Assembly (NCBI GenBank): GCA_945879015.1
Contig: CAMCUO010000010.1
Span: 1-64,000 of the forward strand
DNA from: Chitinophaga pinensis
GTDB taxonomy: Bacteria; Bacteroidota; Bacteroidia; 2-12-FULL-35-15
Direction of reading: 5' to 3'
Length of the DNA: 64,000 nucleotides
The notes under the pieces are model-generated. The model saw nothing but the letters and a program-made list of their open reading frames with translations. It was not told the DNA's origin and ran no database searches. Shown piece after piece: positions 1 to 6,558 of the stretch; within the stretch, counting starts at the first letter, position 1, and every line of letters starts with the position of its first letter. The position numbers were made by a program, and so were the translations under genes.

Positions 1-2
1 TA

Positions 3-101
3 CAAAAGAAAGGCTATGAATCGATGCTTGATTATTACTTTAAAGTAGCTCCACAATTTAATGAACCGCTGTATACGAGAACCGTACGTACAGTGGTGTG
101 A
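3..101 (+). CDS. C-terminal end of a group II intron reverse transcriptase/maturase (partial)
   Basis: An open frame enters from the left edge and ends at a TGA at 99-101. Its last residues read EPLYTRTVRTVV. Only about 32 residues are visible, so no reverse transcriptase motif can be checked. The call rests on the fact that the frame runs into, and stops inside, a sequence folding as group II intron domain V. The protein would be the intron's own reverse transcriptase and splicing maturase. Whether the missing part is intact cannot be said from here. Confidence 0.6.
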   Translation, partial: QKKGYESMLDYYFKVAPQFNEPLYTRTVRTVV

Positions 102-146
102 GAGGCGCACTCCGTCAGTTAATTCTGGCGGAGCCGTCTACTCGAT
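63..146 (+). ncRNA. Group II intron 3' end: domains V and VI
   Basis: CCGCTGTA (66-73) pairs with TACAGTGG (89-96) with one G-U pair. TACG (74-77) pairs with CGTA (83-86) over a five-base loop, and a two-base CG bulge at 87-88 separates the stems. This is the geometry of the catalytic domain V hairpin, with a CGC triad rather than the more common AGC. A second hairpin, CTCCGTCAG (110-118) with CTGGCGGAG (125-133), fits domain VI. The intron should end near 146. The 5' part lies outside the window, so mobility cannot be judged. Confidence 0.7.
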
Positions 147-189
147 TAGCGGTTCGGTCATTTTATTCATTAATTTCATTACTTTAGAT

Positions 190-615
190 TTAGTTTGAAA
201 TTAACAATTGTATTTTTTGAATTTTCGTATTTCTTTCAAAAGAGTATGTTTTATCATTTGCTTGAATATAATTATAGATTGTTAAACATTTTTGTAACAA
301 ATTTAATCTATCCATTTCTTTTATTCCATTTTCTGAATTTGTTTCAATATTTAACATTAATATTTCAGCTATTTGCTCTAAATTTTCATCATTTAATTGT
401 TTTTTAGTCTTTAAAAAATCAATAATTTCGTCATTTGACATAGTGATTAAATCAATAATTTCAATGTCTAATTCGCTTTTCAAAACTTGATTTGTGATTT
501 CAATCCCATCTGTAATTCCACCACTACTTTTCTTACCAATTAATTCTGCTAATAATTTTCCAAGAACTTTTCCAAGTAAATCAATTTGTCTTTTAAAATA
601 ATCTCTTTCTTCCAT
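190..615 (-). CDS. Conserved hypothetical protein, DUF6483-like N-terminus
   Basis: A 141-residue soluble protein with no signal peptide or membrane segment. The start, with an aromatic-rich DYFKRQIDLLGKVLGKLL helix, recalls small proteins of the DUF6483 type, but the match is from memory and weak. The rest is helical, rich in Leu, Ile, Asn and Lys, and ends in a TPR-like helix pair (residues about 100-140). No catalytic motif is visible and I do not assign a function. It stands alone between the group II intron end and the convergently placed 3' end of namZ, so its context gives no clue. Confidence 0.6.
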   Translation of the reverse strand: MEERDYFKRQIDLLGKVLGKLLAELIGKKSSGGITDGIEITNQVLKSELDIEIIDLITMSNDEIIDFLKTKKQLNDENLEQIAEILMLNIETNSENGIKEMDRLNLLQKCLTIYNYIQANDKTYSFERNTKIQKIQLLISN

Positions 616-688
616 TTTAATGATAATTATTTGGATTATTGTTTTTTGCGCAATTTTTGTTTTGACTGACCGCTAACTTGGTTATACC

Positions 689-746
689 CGCCATCATGTG
701 GCGACAATCTCTACCCCGTAGGATAGATAACCGCCATAACGTGGCG
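689..746. repeat. Two short CGCCA/TGGCG hairpins
   Basis: CGCCA (689-693) pairs with TGGCG (699-703), and CGCCA (732-736) with TGGCG (742-746). The two stem-loops lie 43 bases apart in the space between the 5' end of the 141-residue gene and the 3' end of namZ. They may end transcription of namZ or be a dispersed repeat. No strong U run follows on either strand. Confidence 0.4.
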
Positions 747-757
747 TATATTTTTTT

Positions 758-2086
758 CTAAAAATCCTTATAAAGCAAATACTTTTTTCTCACCACTTTA
801 AATTTAGCAATTCCTGGTTCCCAGCTTTTTCGAATTACTTCTTCTTTCACTCCATCTTTTATTTGTTGTTGTAAAGTGGAATTGCCTGCATGGAAATTAA
901 AATTCTCATCAAAGAATTTTGTTTTGTCGGCCGTGTTTGCATATGTTCCAATCAACCAGAATAAATAAATTTTCTTCGTGTCTTTCATGTATTCTTTTCC
1001 AAACTCCGAAAGATTATGCCCTTTACATTCAACTCCTTTGTACTTCGGCTCCATTGCTCCTGGCCTTGTTTGTGGAGTAAATTTATAATTTGCTTTTTCT
1101 AAAACCGGACTCCCAATTATCTGAAATGGTAAATCTGTTCCTCGTCCTACCGAAATTTGTGTGCCTTCAAACAAACCTAAACTTGGATATAAATAAACAG
1201 AACTCATGTTGGGTAAATTGGGTGATGGCCGAACCGCCAATTCAAACATATCGTTATGAGCATAATTGCCTATTGTAATTACTTTTAAGTCGCACCCGCC
1301 TGTCCGGCCGGCAGGCTTTACTCCAGCGTTTAACCAACCTTCTCCGTTTATCATTTGGGCATATTCTCCAATGGTCATTCCGTAAACAATTGGAACAGGA
1401 TGCAATCCTAAAAATGATTTATACGCATCTTCCAGCACTGGTCCGTCAATATAATGTCCGTTTGGATTTGGTCTGTCTAATACAATTAATTGTTTTTTGT
1501 TTTCTGCGCAAGCTTCCATCACATAATGCAAAGTGCTGAGGTAAGTATAAAAACGCACACCTACATCTTGAATATCAAAAATCACAACATCCACATCTTT
1601 TAAATCTTCGGGTTTTGGCTTTTTATTATTCTTTCCATAAAGTGAAATAATATTCAATCCAGTTTTTTTATCTTTTTCGCTGGTTACTTTTTCTCCAGCA
1701 TCAACTAGTCCGCGGAAACCATGCTCGGGACAAAATACTTTTTTAACTGAAACTTTTAGTGAGATAAGACTATCAACCAAATGAGTATTTTTAATCATGG
1801 ATGATTGATTGGCAACAATTGCAACCGATTTACCTTTTAATAATGGAAGATATTCTGTTGTACGGTCGGCTCCAACTTTTAAATCGTTAATGGTTTTAAC
1901 AGCCGTTTCTATTTTTGTAATGCCTTGTGCATTTGCGAAAGAGGAAAAGAGAATAAGAGTGGCGATTATGAACACTTCGACTCCGCTCAGTGTGACGCTC
2001 CGAAAAAATGTCATTTTACTGAAATCGATTCCGCTCAGTGTGACGCTTCGAAATGGTATTATTTTATAGAAACTGGATTTATGCAT
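758..2086 (-). CDS. namZ: Exo-beta-N-acetylmuramidase NamZ-like protein (DUF1343, GH171)
   Basis: A 442-residue secreted protein of the DUF1343 family, whose studied members (NamZ) release N-acetylmuramic acid from muropeptide ends, a cell wall recycling step. Visible family motifs are KGKSVAIVANQSS, CPEHGFRG, the DVVIFDIQDVGVRFYTY stretch and VLDRPNPNG. A signal peptide core (FIIATLILFSSFANA, then Q) lies near residues 38-53. The true start is uncertain: the first 35 residues come from two copies of a dispersed intergenic repeat (the peptide SVTLSG occurs twice, 16 residues apart), and a second in-frame ATG at 2014 would give a shorter, more ordinary signal peptide. It is divergent from the LolC/E-type gene. 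Confidence 0.85.
   Translation of the reverse strand: MHKSSFYKIIPFRSVTLSGIDFSKMTFFRSVTLSGVEVFIIATLILFSSFANAQGITKIETAVKTINDLKVGADRTTEYLPLLKGKSVAIVANQSSMIKNTHLVDSLISLKVSVKKVFCPEHGFRGLVDAGEKVTSEKDKKTGLNIISLYGKNNKKPKPEDLKDVDVVIFDIQDVGVRFYTYLSTLHYVMEACAENKKQLIVLDRPNPNGHYIDGPVLEDAYKSFLGLHPVPIVYGMTIGEYAQMINGEGWLNAGVKPAGRTGGCDLKVITIGNYAHNDMFELAVRPSPNLPNMSSVYLYPSLGLFEGTQISVGRGTDLPFQIIGSPVLEKANYKFTPQTRPGAMEPKYKGVECKGHNLSEFGKEYMKDTKKIYLFWLIGTYANTADKTKFFDENFNFHAGNSTLQQQIKDGVKEEVIRKSWEPGIAKFKVVRKKYLLYKDF
1974..2051. repeat. Two in-frame copies of dispersed repeat A inside the namZ 5' end
   Basis: The motif CTCAGTGTGACGCT occurs at 1986-1999 and 2034-2047, exactly 48 bases apart, so the duplication keeps the reading frame. 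Related copies, often as inverted pairs, lie at 27731-27808, 29483-29560, 39522-39565 and 63091-63118. Here the repeat codes for the extra residues ahead of the NamZ signal peptide. Confidence 0.8.
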
Positions 2087-2104
2087 TCTTTAATAGTAAA
2101 ATAG

Positions 2105-2112
2105 TATTTTTG
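2105..2112 (+). promoter_or_regulatory. Promoter -7 box for the LolC/E-type gene
   Basis: TATTTTTG matches the Bacteroidota -7 consensus TAnnTTTG. Transcription would begin near 2119, leaving about 28 bases before the TTG start at 2147. No clear -33 TTG was found. Confidence 0.5.
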
Positions 2113-2146
2113 TGTAAACGTATAATCCTAACAAAGCTAATAAATT

Positions 2147-3400
2147 TTGAACATCGAACGCTTCATCGCTAAACGAATCCTTTCTGGTTCAGGTGCTTCT
2201 AATCAACTATCACGCCCAATTGTGCGGATATCTGTGTTGGGGATAACGCTTGGTTTGGCTGTGATGATATTGGCTGTGGCTGTAGTTACAGGTTTTCAAA
2301 ACGAGATAAAAGCCAAATTGATTGGTTTCAATTCTCACATTCAAATTTCCAATTACGATAATAATGTAAGTGCTGAGCCAAAGCCAATCAGCAAAATTCA
2401 GCCTTTTCTATCTGAAATAAAAAGTAATCCCGATATAAATCACATTTCAGTTTATGCTACCAAAAACGGAATTATAAAAACTCAAACGGATAATGAAGGC
2501 GTTTTGCTAAAAGGCATTTCTTCCGATTATAATTGGGATTTTCTGAATAAGAGTTTTGTTGAAGGCAAAGCATTTAGTTTTGGTGATACAGTTTCAAAAA
2601 ATATTATCATTTCAAAATATTTAAGCGATAAGCTCAATTTAAAATTAAACGATAAAATGATTATTTATTTTATTGTAGATAGATTTGATAGTGTAGGAAC
2701 AAAATTGAGAACAGAAACAACTGGAAAAGATTTTTATGTTTCTGGAATTTATGAAACTGGATTGGAGGAAATAGACAGAATACTTGTTTTGACTGATATC
2801 AGAAGAATTCAGAAAATGAATGGCTGGAAAGAAGATGAAGTAGCAGGATTTGAAATTGCAATTAAGGATTATAAAAAAATTGATGATATTGGATATGAGG
2901 TGGATAAGCTTATTGGACAAGGTTTAGTTGCTTTAACTATCAAACAAACAAATCCCTCTATTTTTTCTTGGTTAGATATGATGGACATTAACGTGATAAT
3001 GATTTTGGTAATGATGGTGATTGTTGCAGGAATAAATATGATTTCTGCATTATTGATTTTGATTTTGGAACGCACCAATATGATTGGAATATTAAAAGCA
3101 TTGGGAGCAAACAATGGAAGCGTGCAAAAAATATTTTTATACAACGCAGTTTATTTAATTGGAAAAGGATTGTTGTTTGGAAATATTTTCGGAATTGGAA
3201 TTGCTCTTATTCAAAAGTATTTCGGAATATTTACTTTAGATGAAAAAGTATATTACATTTCTCAAATCCCCATTAATTTAAATGTAATGGATATTTTACT
3301 TCTGAATGCAGGAACCTTGATTTGTTGTGTGTTGATGTTGGTAGTTCCGAGCTTTATTGTTTCTAAGATAACTCCAGTAAAGGCGATAAGATTCAGCTGA
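2147..3400 (+). CDS. ABC transporter permease, LolC/LolE-type lipoprotein release protein
   Basis: A 417-residue inner membrane permease of the FtsX/MacB fold. The N-terminus (IERFIAKRIL) is typical of LolC/E proteins. The first membrane segment is near residues 28-50, followed by a large periplasmic domain (about 50-275) of the MacB-PCD type, then three segments near 278-305, 325-350 and 380-405. The family pulls lipoproteins from the inner membrane for transfer to the outer membrane, powered by a LolD ATPase that is not encoded here. The start is a TTG: the next Met is residue 41, inside the first membrane segment, and a -7 box sits at the right distance upstream. Whether it acts in lipoprotein release specifically is inferred from family likeness. 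Confidence 0.85.
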   Translation: MNIERFIAKRILSGSGASNQLSRPIVRISVLGITLGLAVMILAVAVVTGFQNEIKAKLIGFNSHIQISNYDNNVSAEPKPISKIQPFLSEIKSNPDINHISVYATKNGIIKTQTDNEGVLLKGISSDYNWDFLNKSFVEGKAFSFGDTVSKNIIISKYLSDKLNLKLNDKMIIYFIVDRFDSVGTKLRTETTGKDFYVSGIYETGLEEIDRILVLTDIRRIQKMNGWKEDEVAGFEIAIKDYKKIDDIGYEVDKLIGQGLVALTIKQTNPSIFSWLDMMDINVIMILVMMVIVAGINMISALLILILERTNMIGILKALGANNGSVQKIFLYNAVYLIGKGLLFGNIFGIGIALIQKYFGIFTLDEKVYYISQIPINLNVMDILLLNAGTLICCVLMLVVPSFIVSKITPVKAIRFS

Positions 3401-3462
3401 CCCCATCGAATTACGAATACGTAAGCGTCTTTTTTTTTGTAAATTTGTAAAAATATTAAGTC

Positions 3463-3696
3463 ATGAATTTAGCAGCAACAAAAATAGAATTAGCAAAACA
3501 GCTTCTGAATACAAATAATGCTGCTTTAATTAATCATATTAAGGCATTATTTGAAACACAAAATGTCGATTTGTGGGACGAAATGCCTGAAGATGTTAGA
3601 AAATCCGTAGAACGTGGGTTGAAACAGAGTGAGAGCGGAGAAACCAAAAGTCATGAGCAAGTCATGAAAAAGTACAAAAAATGGCTAAAGAAGTAA
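3463..3696 (+). CDS. Type II antitoxin of a ParE/RelE-like pair
   Basis: A 77-residue, highly charged protein with an N-terminal helical part and a C-terminal part rich in Lys and Glu, the usual layout of antitoxins paired with ParE/RelE-like toxins in Bacteroidota. The downstream toxin reading frame overlaps its last 16 bases, as expected for a co-translated toxin-antitoxin operon. In such pairs the antitoxin binds and masks the toxin and represses its own promoter. Here the toxin is broken, so the antitoxin may serve only against related toxins elsewhere, or be decaying. Confidence 0.75.
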   Translation: MNLAATKIELAKQLLNTNNAALINHIKALFETQNVDLWDEMPEDVRKSVERGLKQSESGETKSHEQVMKKYKKWLKK

Positions 3697-3983
3697 GATG
3701 GACGAAAGAGGCGGAAGAAACATTTGATATTGTGGTTTCTTATCTTCAAGCCAAATGGACAGACAAAGAGGTTTCGAATTTTATTAATGCAACCTCAAAG
3801 ACTATTTTTTATATTTCTGAGAACCCTCTTTTATTTCGCGCATCAAAAAAACATAGAATCCGTGAGGCACTGGTTACAAAACATAACCTTCTTATCTAAT
3901 CAATAAAGCCTAAACACATCGATTTGATTTCATTTTGGGATACAAGAAAAAATCCAAAAAAGAAACATAACAGAAAAAAATAA
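3681..3983 (+). pseudogene. ParE/RelE-like toxin, interrupted by an in-frame stop
   Basis: The frame begins MAKEVRWTKEAEETFDIVVS, the normal start of this toxin family, and stops after 72 residues at a TAA (3897-3899). Reading on in the same frame gives SIKPKHIDLISFWDTRKNP and ends at 3981-3983; FWD(N/T)R with a following DP or NP is the usual C-terminal signature. One base change of a Tyr codon (TAT or TAC) to TAA explains the lesion without any frameshift. The missing part forms the last strand and key residues of the RelE fold, so the product is probably inactive. A sequencing error at one base is the main alternative. Confidence 0.8.
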
Positions 3984-4032
3984 AAAATCTGTTTTTATCC
4001 CTTTTTTCAGCGTCATCTGCGTTCTATTTTCG

Positions 4033-4040
4033 TATTTTTG
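4033..4040 (+). promoter_or_regulatory. Promoter -7 box for the cystathionine beta-synthase gene
   Basis: TATTTTTG fits TAnnTTTG and lies 20 bases before the ATG at 4060, giving a leader of about 13 bases. No convincing -33 element was seen. Confidence 0.5.
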
Positions 4041-4059
4041 CGCACTTAAAACTACAATT

Positions 4060-5436
4060 ATGTCATTCAGAAAAGCAAGTGATAATATCTTAGGAACAAT
4101 TGGAAATACGCCAATGGTTCGTATCAATAATCTTACAAAAGGATTAAAAGCAACGGTTTATGCTAAAGTAGAAACCTTTAATCCAGGTAATTCCATTAAG
4201 GATAGAATGGCTTTGAAGATGATTGAAGATGCAGAAAAGGATGGAAGATTAAAGCCAGGTGGAACTATTATTGAAGGAACGAGTGGGAATACCGGAATGG
4301 GTTTGGCAATTGCTGCTATCATTAAAGGATACAAATGTATTTTCACAACTACCGATAAACAATCAAAAGAAAAAGTAGATGCATTGCGCGCTTTCGGGGC
4401 CGATGTAATTGTTTGTCCTACCGACGTTGAACCAGAAGATCCACGTTCATATTATTCTGTTTCCTCTCGTTTAGTTGCAGAGGTCCCAAATGCTTGGAAA
4501 CCCAATCAATATGACAACTTGAGTAACTCTCAGGCACATTACGAACAAACTGGTCCGGAAATTTGGGAACAAACAGAAGGGAAAATTACTCACTTGGTAG
4601 TTGGTGTTGGAACAGGAGGAACCATTTGCGGAACAGGAAAATATTTGAAAGAAAAAAATCCGAATATTAAAGTTTGGGGAATTGATACTTATGGTTCGGT
4701 ATTTAAAAAATACAAGGAAACAGGAGTTTTCGATAAGAACGAAATTTATCCATACATCACAGAAGGAATAGGAGAAGATTTTTTACCAGCGAATGTTGAT
4801 TTTAGTGTCATTGACCGTTTTGAAAAAGTAACAGATAAAGATGCAGCCATCATGACACGTGAGATTACAAAGCGCGAAGGAATTTTTGCAGGAAACTCCG
4901 CAGGTTCTGCAATGGCTGGATTGTTGCAATTAAAAGATGAGTTAAAAGAAGGCGATTTAGTAGTTGTTATTTTCCACGATCACGGAACTCGTTATTTAGG
5001 AAAAATGTTCAACGATGAATGGATGATGGAAAAAGGATTTTTTGATAAAAAAGGATTGGTAGCCAAAGATTTAGTAAACAATAGCACTAACGGAAAATTA
5101 ATAACAGTTGAAAGTTCTGATACTATTGGAAACGCAGTGAAAGTGATGAGCAAGATGGATATTTCACAAATTCCAGTTACCAATGATGGTAGAATTGTAG
5201 GTTCATTAAACGAAAGTATTTTGTATCAAAAAGTTGTTGCAAATCCTGAAATTAAATCTCGGAAAATAGAAACGATTATGCAAGGAGCATTTCCGTTTGT
5301 TGATATTTCCGCTCCGATTGATTCATTATCGGCAATGATAACGGATACAAATCCTGCAGTGTTAGTGAAAGACTTTAAATTGGATAAAACGTATATCATT
5401 ACGAGATACGATATAATCAACGCGCTCACCAAATAA
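4060..5436 (+). CDS. Cystathionine beta-synthase with C-terminal CBS domain pair
   Basis: A 458-residue PLP enzyme of fold type II. The N-terminal catalytic domain (residues about 5-325) shows GNTPMVRI, the PLP lysine in NSIKDR (Lys47), the phosphate-binding loop GTSGNTGMG and the glycine-rich VVGVGTGGTICGTG. Residues about 345-455 form two CBS modules, which in this family bind adenosyl ligands and regulate activity. It should join serine and homocysteine to cystathionine, or act as a cysteine synthase with acetylserine; sequence alone does not separate these. The haem-binding N-terminal extension of the human enzyme is absent. It is a single gene with its own promoter. Confidence 0.88.
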   Translation: MSFRKASDNILGTIGNTPMVRINNLTKGLKATVYAKVETFNPGNSIKDRMALKMIEDAEKDGRLKPGGTIIEGTSGNTGMGLAIAAIIKGYKCIFTTTDKQSKEKVDALRAFGADVIVCPTDVEPEDPRSYYSVSSRLVAEVPNAWKPNQYDNLSNSQAHYEQTGPEIWEQTEGKITHLVVGVGTGGTICGTGKYLKEKNPNIKVWGIDTYGSVFKKYKETGVFDKNEIYPYITEGIGEDFLPANVDFSVIDRFEKVTDKDAAIMTREITKREGIFAGNSAGSAMAGLLQLKDELKEGDLVVVIFHDHGTRYLGKMFNDEWMMEKGFFDKKGLVAKDLVNNSTNGKLITVESSDTIGNAVKVMSKMDISQIPVTNDGRIVGSLNESILYQKVVANPEIKSRKIETIMQGAFPFVDISAPIDSLSAMITDTNPAVLVKDFKLDKTYIITRYDIINALTK

Positions 5437-5440
5437 GTTT

Positions 5441-5562
5441 TCACCACTAAGGCACTAAGGTCACTAAGTTTTTGTTTTAGTAATTTATTTGTAAAATTAA
5501 GTGTCGGATTCATTACAAGAATTTTTTTTAAAATATCTAAGTGTTCTATTGCCTTAGTGGTA
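5441..5562. repeat. Inverted copies of dispersed repeat D
   Basis: TCACCACTAAGGCA (5441-5454) is the reverse complement of the TGCCTTAGTGGTA copy at 5550-5562. The left copy is followed by a tandem variation on CACTAAGG. The right arm lies directly ahead of the BtuF-like start codon at 5568, so the pair could fold in the leader of that gene. Confidence 0.65.
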
Positions 5563-5567
5563 AAAAA

Positions 5568-6362
5568 ATGCCAATCTATAACGATCAACTCAATCGCAAA
5601 CTCCAATTTTCCTCCACACCAAAAAGGATCATCTCCCTTGTTCCCTCTCAAACCGAATTGCTTTACGATTTAGGCTTACGCGATGAAGTAGTTGGAATCA
5701 CTAAGTTTTGTGTTCATCCAGAAGAGTGGTTCAAAATTAAAACACGAGTTGGTGGAACAAAAAAATACGATTTCGAAAAAATAAAAGCGCTCAATCCTGA
5801 TTTAATTATTGGCAACAAAGAAGAAAATGAAAAAGAGCAGATTGAAGAGTTGATGAAAGATTATAATGTATGGATGAGTGATATTTATACTTTGAAAGAT
5901 GCATACGATATGATTACCCGTATTGGAACATTGGTTGGCAAGCAACAAGAAGCAACAAATCTGAAATTGGAGATTGAATCAAAGTTCAATCAATTCCAAC
6001 AACCAACAGCCAACAATCAACAACTAGTTTCCTACTTCATCTGGAACAAACCATACATGGTTGCCGGAAATAATACTTTTATTAACGAAATGTTAAAAGT
6101 ATGCGGCTTTAAAAATGTTTTTGAGCAAGAACGTTATCCTGAAATTGATGCTGAACAACTAGCTAAAGCAAACCCAGAAATAATATTATTATCCTCAGAA
6201 CCTTATCCATTCAAAGAAAAACACATTCAGGAATTTAAAGCCATTTGTCCGAATGCGAAAGTATTAATTGTAGACGGAGAGATTTTTTCCTGGTATGGTT
6301 CCCGATTATTGCAGGCTCCAGCGTATTTCAAGCAACTAATTGAAAGCATTGCGTCTAAATAA
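5568..6362 (+). CDS. BtuF-like helical-backbone metal/cobalamin binding protein, no signal peptide
   Basis: About 264 residues of the periplasmic-binding-protein type that carries vitamin B12 or iron chelates (BtuF/FhuD-like). The first domain shows PKRIISLVPSQTELLYDLGL and VVGITKFCVHP; the linker helix follows LIIGNKEENE, and the second domain includes FIWNKPYMVAGNNTFINEML. The ATG at 5568 is chosen because it leads straight into the conserved MPIYND start; the frame is open upstream, but those codons fall in a repeat. There is no signal peptide or lipobox, so it should stay in the cytoplasm, unlike BtuF. No permease or ATPase genes adjoin it. Residues near 143-152 (QQPTANNQQL) come from another dispersed repeat (5994-6026). 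Confidence 0.7.
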   Translation: MPIYNDQLNRKLQFSSTPKRIISLVPSQTELLYDLGLRDEVVGITKFCVHPEEWFKIKTRVGGTKKYDFEKIKALNPDLIIGNKEENEKEQIEELMKDYNVWMSDIYTLKDAYDMITRIGTLVGKQQEATNLKLEIESKFNQFQQPTANNQQLVSYFIWNKPYMVAGNNTFINEMLKVCGFKNVFEQERYPEIDAEQLAKANPEIILLSSEPYPFKEKHIQEFKAICPNAKVLIVDGEIFSWYGSRLLQAPAYFKQLIESIASK

Positions 6363-6367
6363 CAAGG

Positions 6368-6492
6368 ACACACCCCTAGCCCCTCTAGAGGGGAATGCAT
6401 TTTCGTCAAATTATAAATTATAGTATTCAATTGGAGATAAATGTCAGATGTTAGTTCGAATCAATTCCCCTCTCGAGAGGGGCTAGGGGTGT
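6368..6492. repeat. Inverted pair of dispersed repeat C
   Basis: The sequence beginning ACACCCCTAGCCCCTCTAGA (6368-6396) returns as its near-perfect reverse complement at 6464-6492. About 67 bases separate the arms. The pair fills the space between the BtuF-like gene and the patatin gene. A partial relative lies at 46692-46726. Confidence 0.8.
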
Positions 6493-6558
6493 GTTTTTAA
6501 TCATGGGTAGAACGCCAATCCCAATATTATTATTAGCTTTGTAAAGCAACAAAAAATT

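Noticed and set aside
1..150. A tRNA or riboswitch at the left edge, because of the dense pairing
   Set aside because: The two-base bulge between two stems and the following hairpin fit group II intron domains V and VI; there is no tRNA-like arm set.
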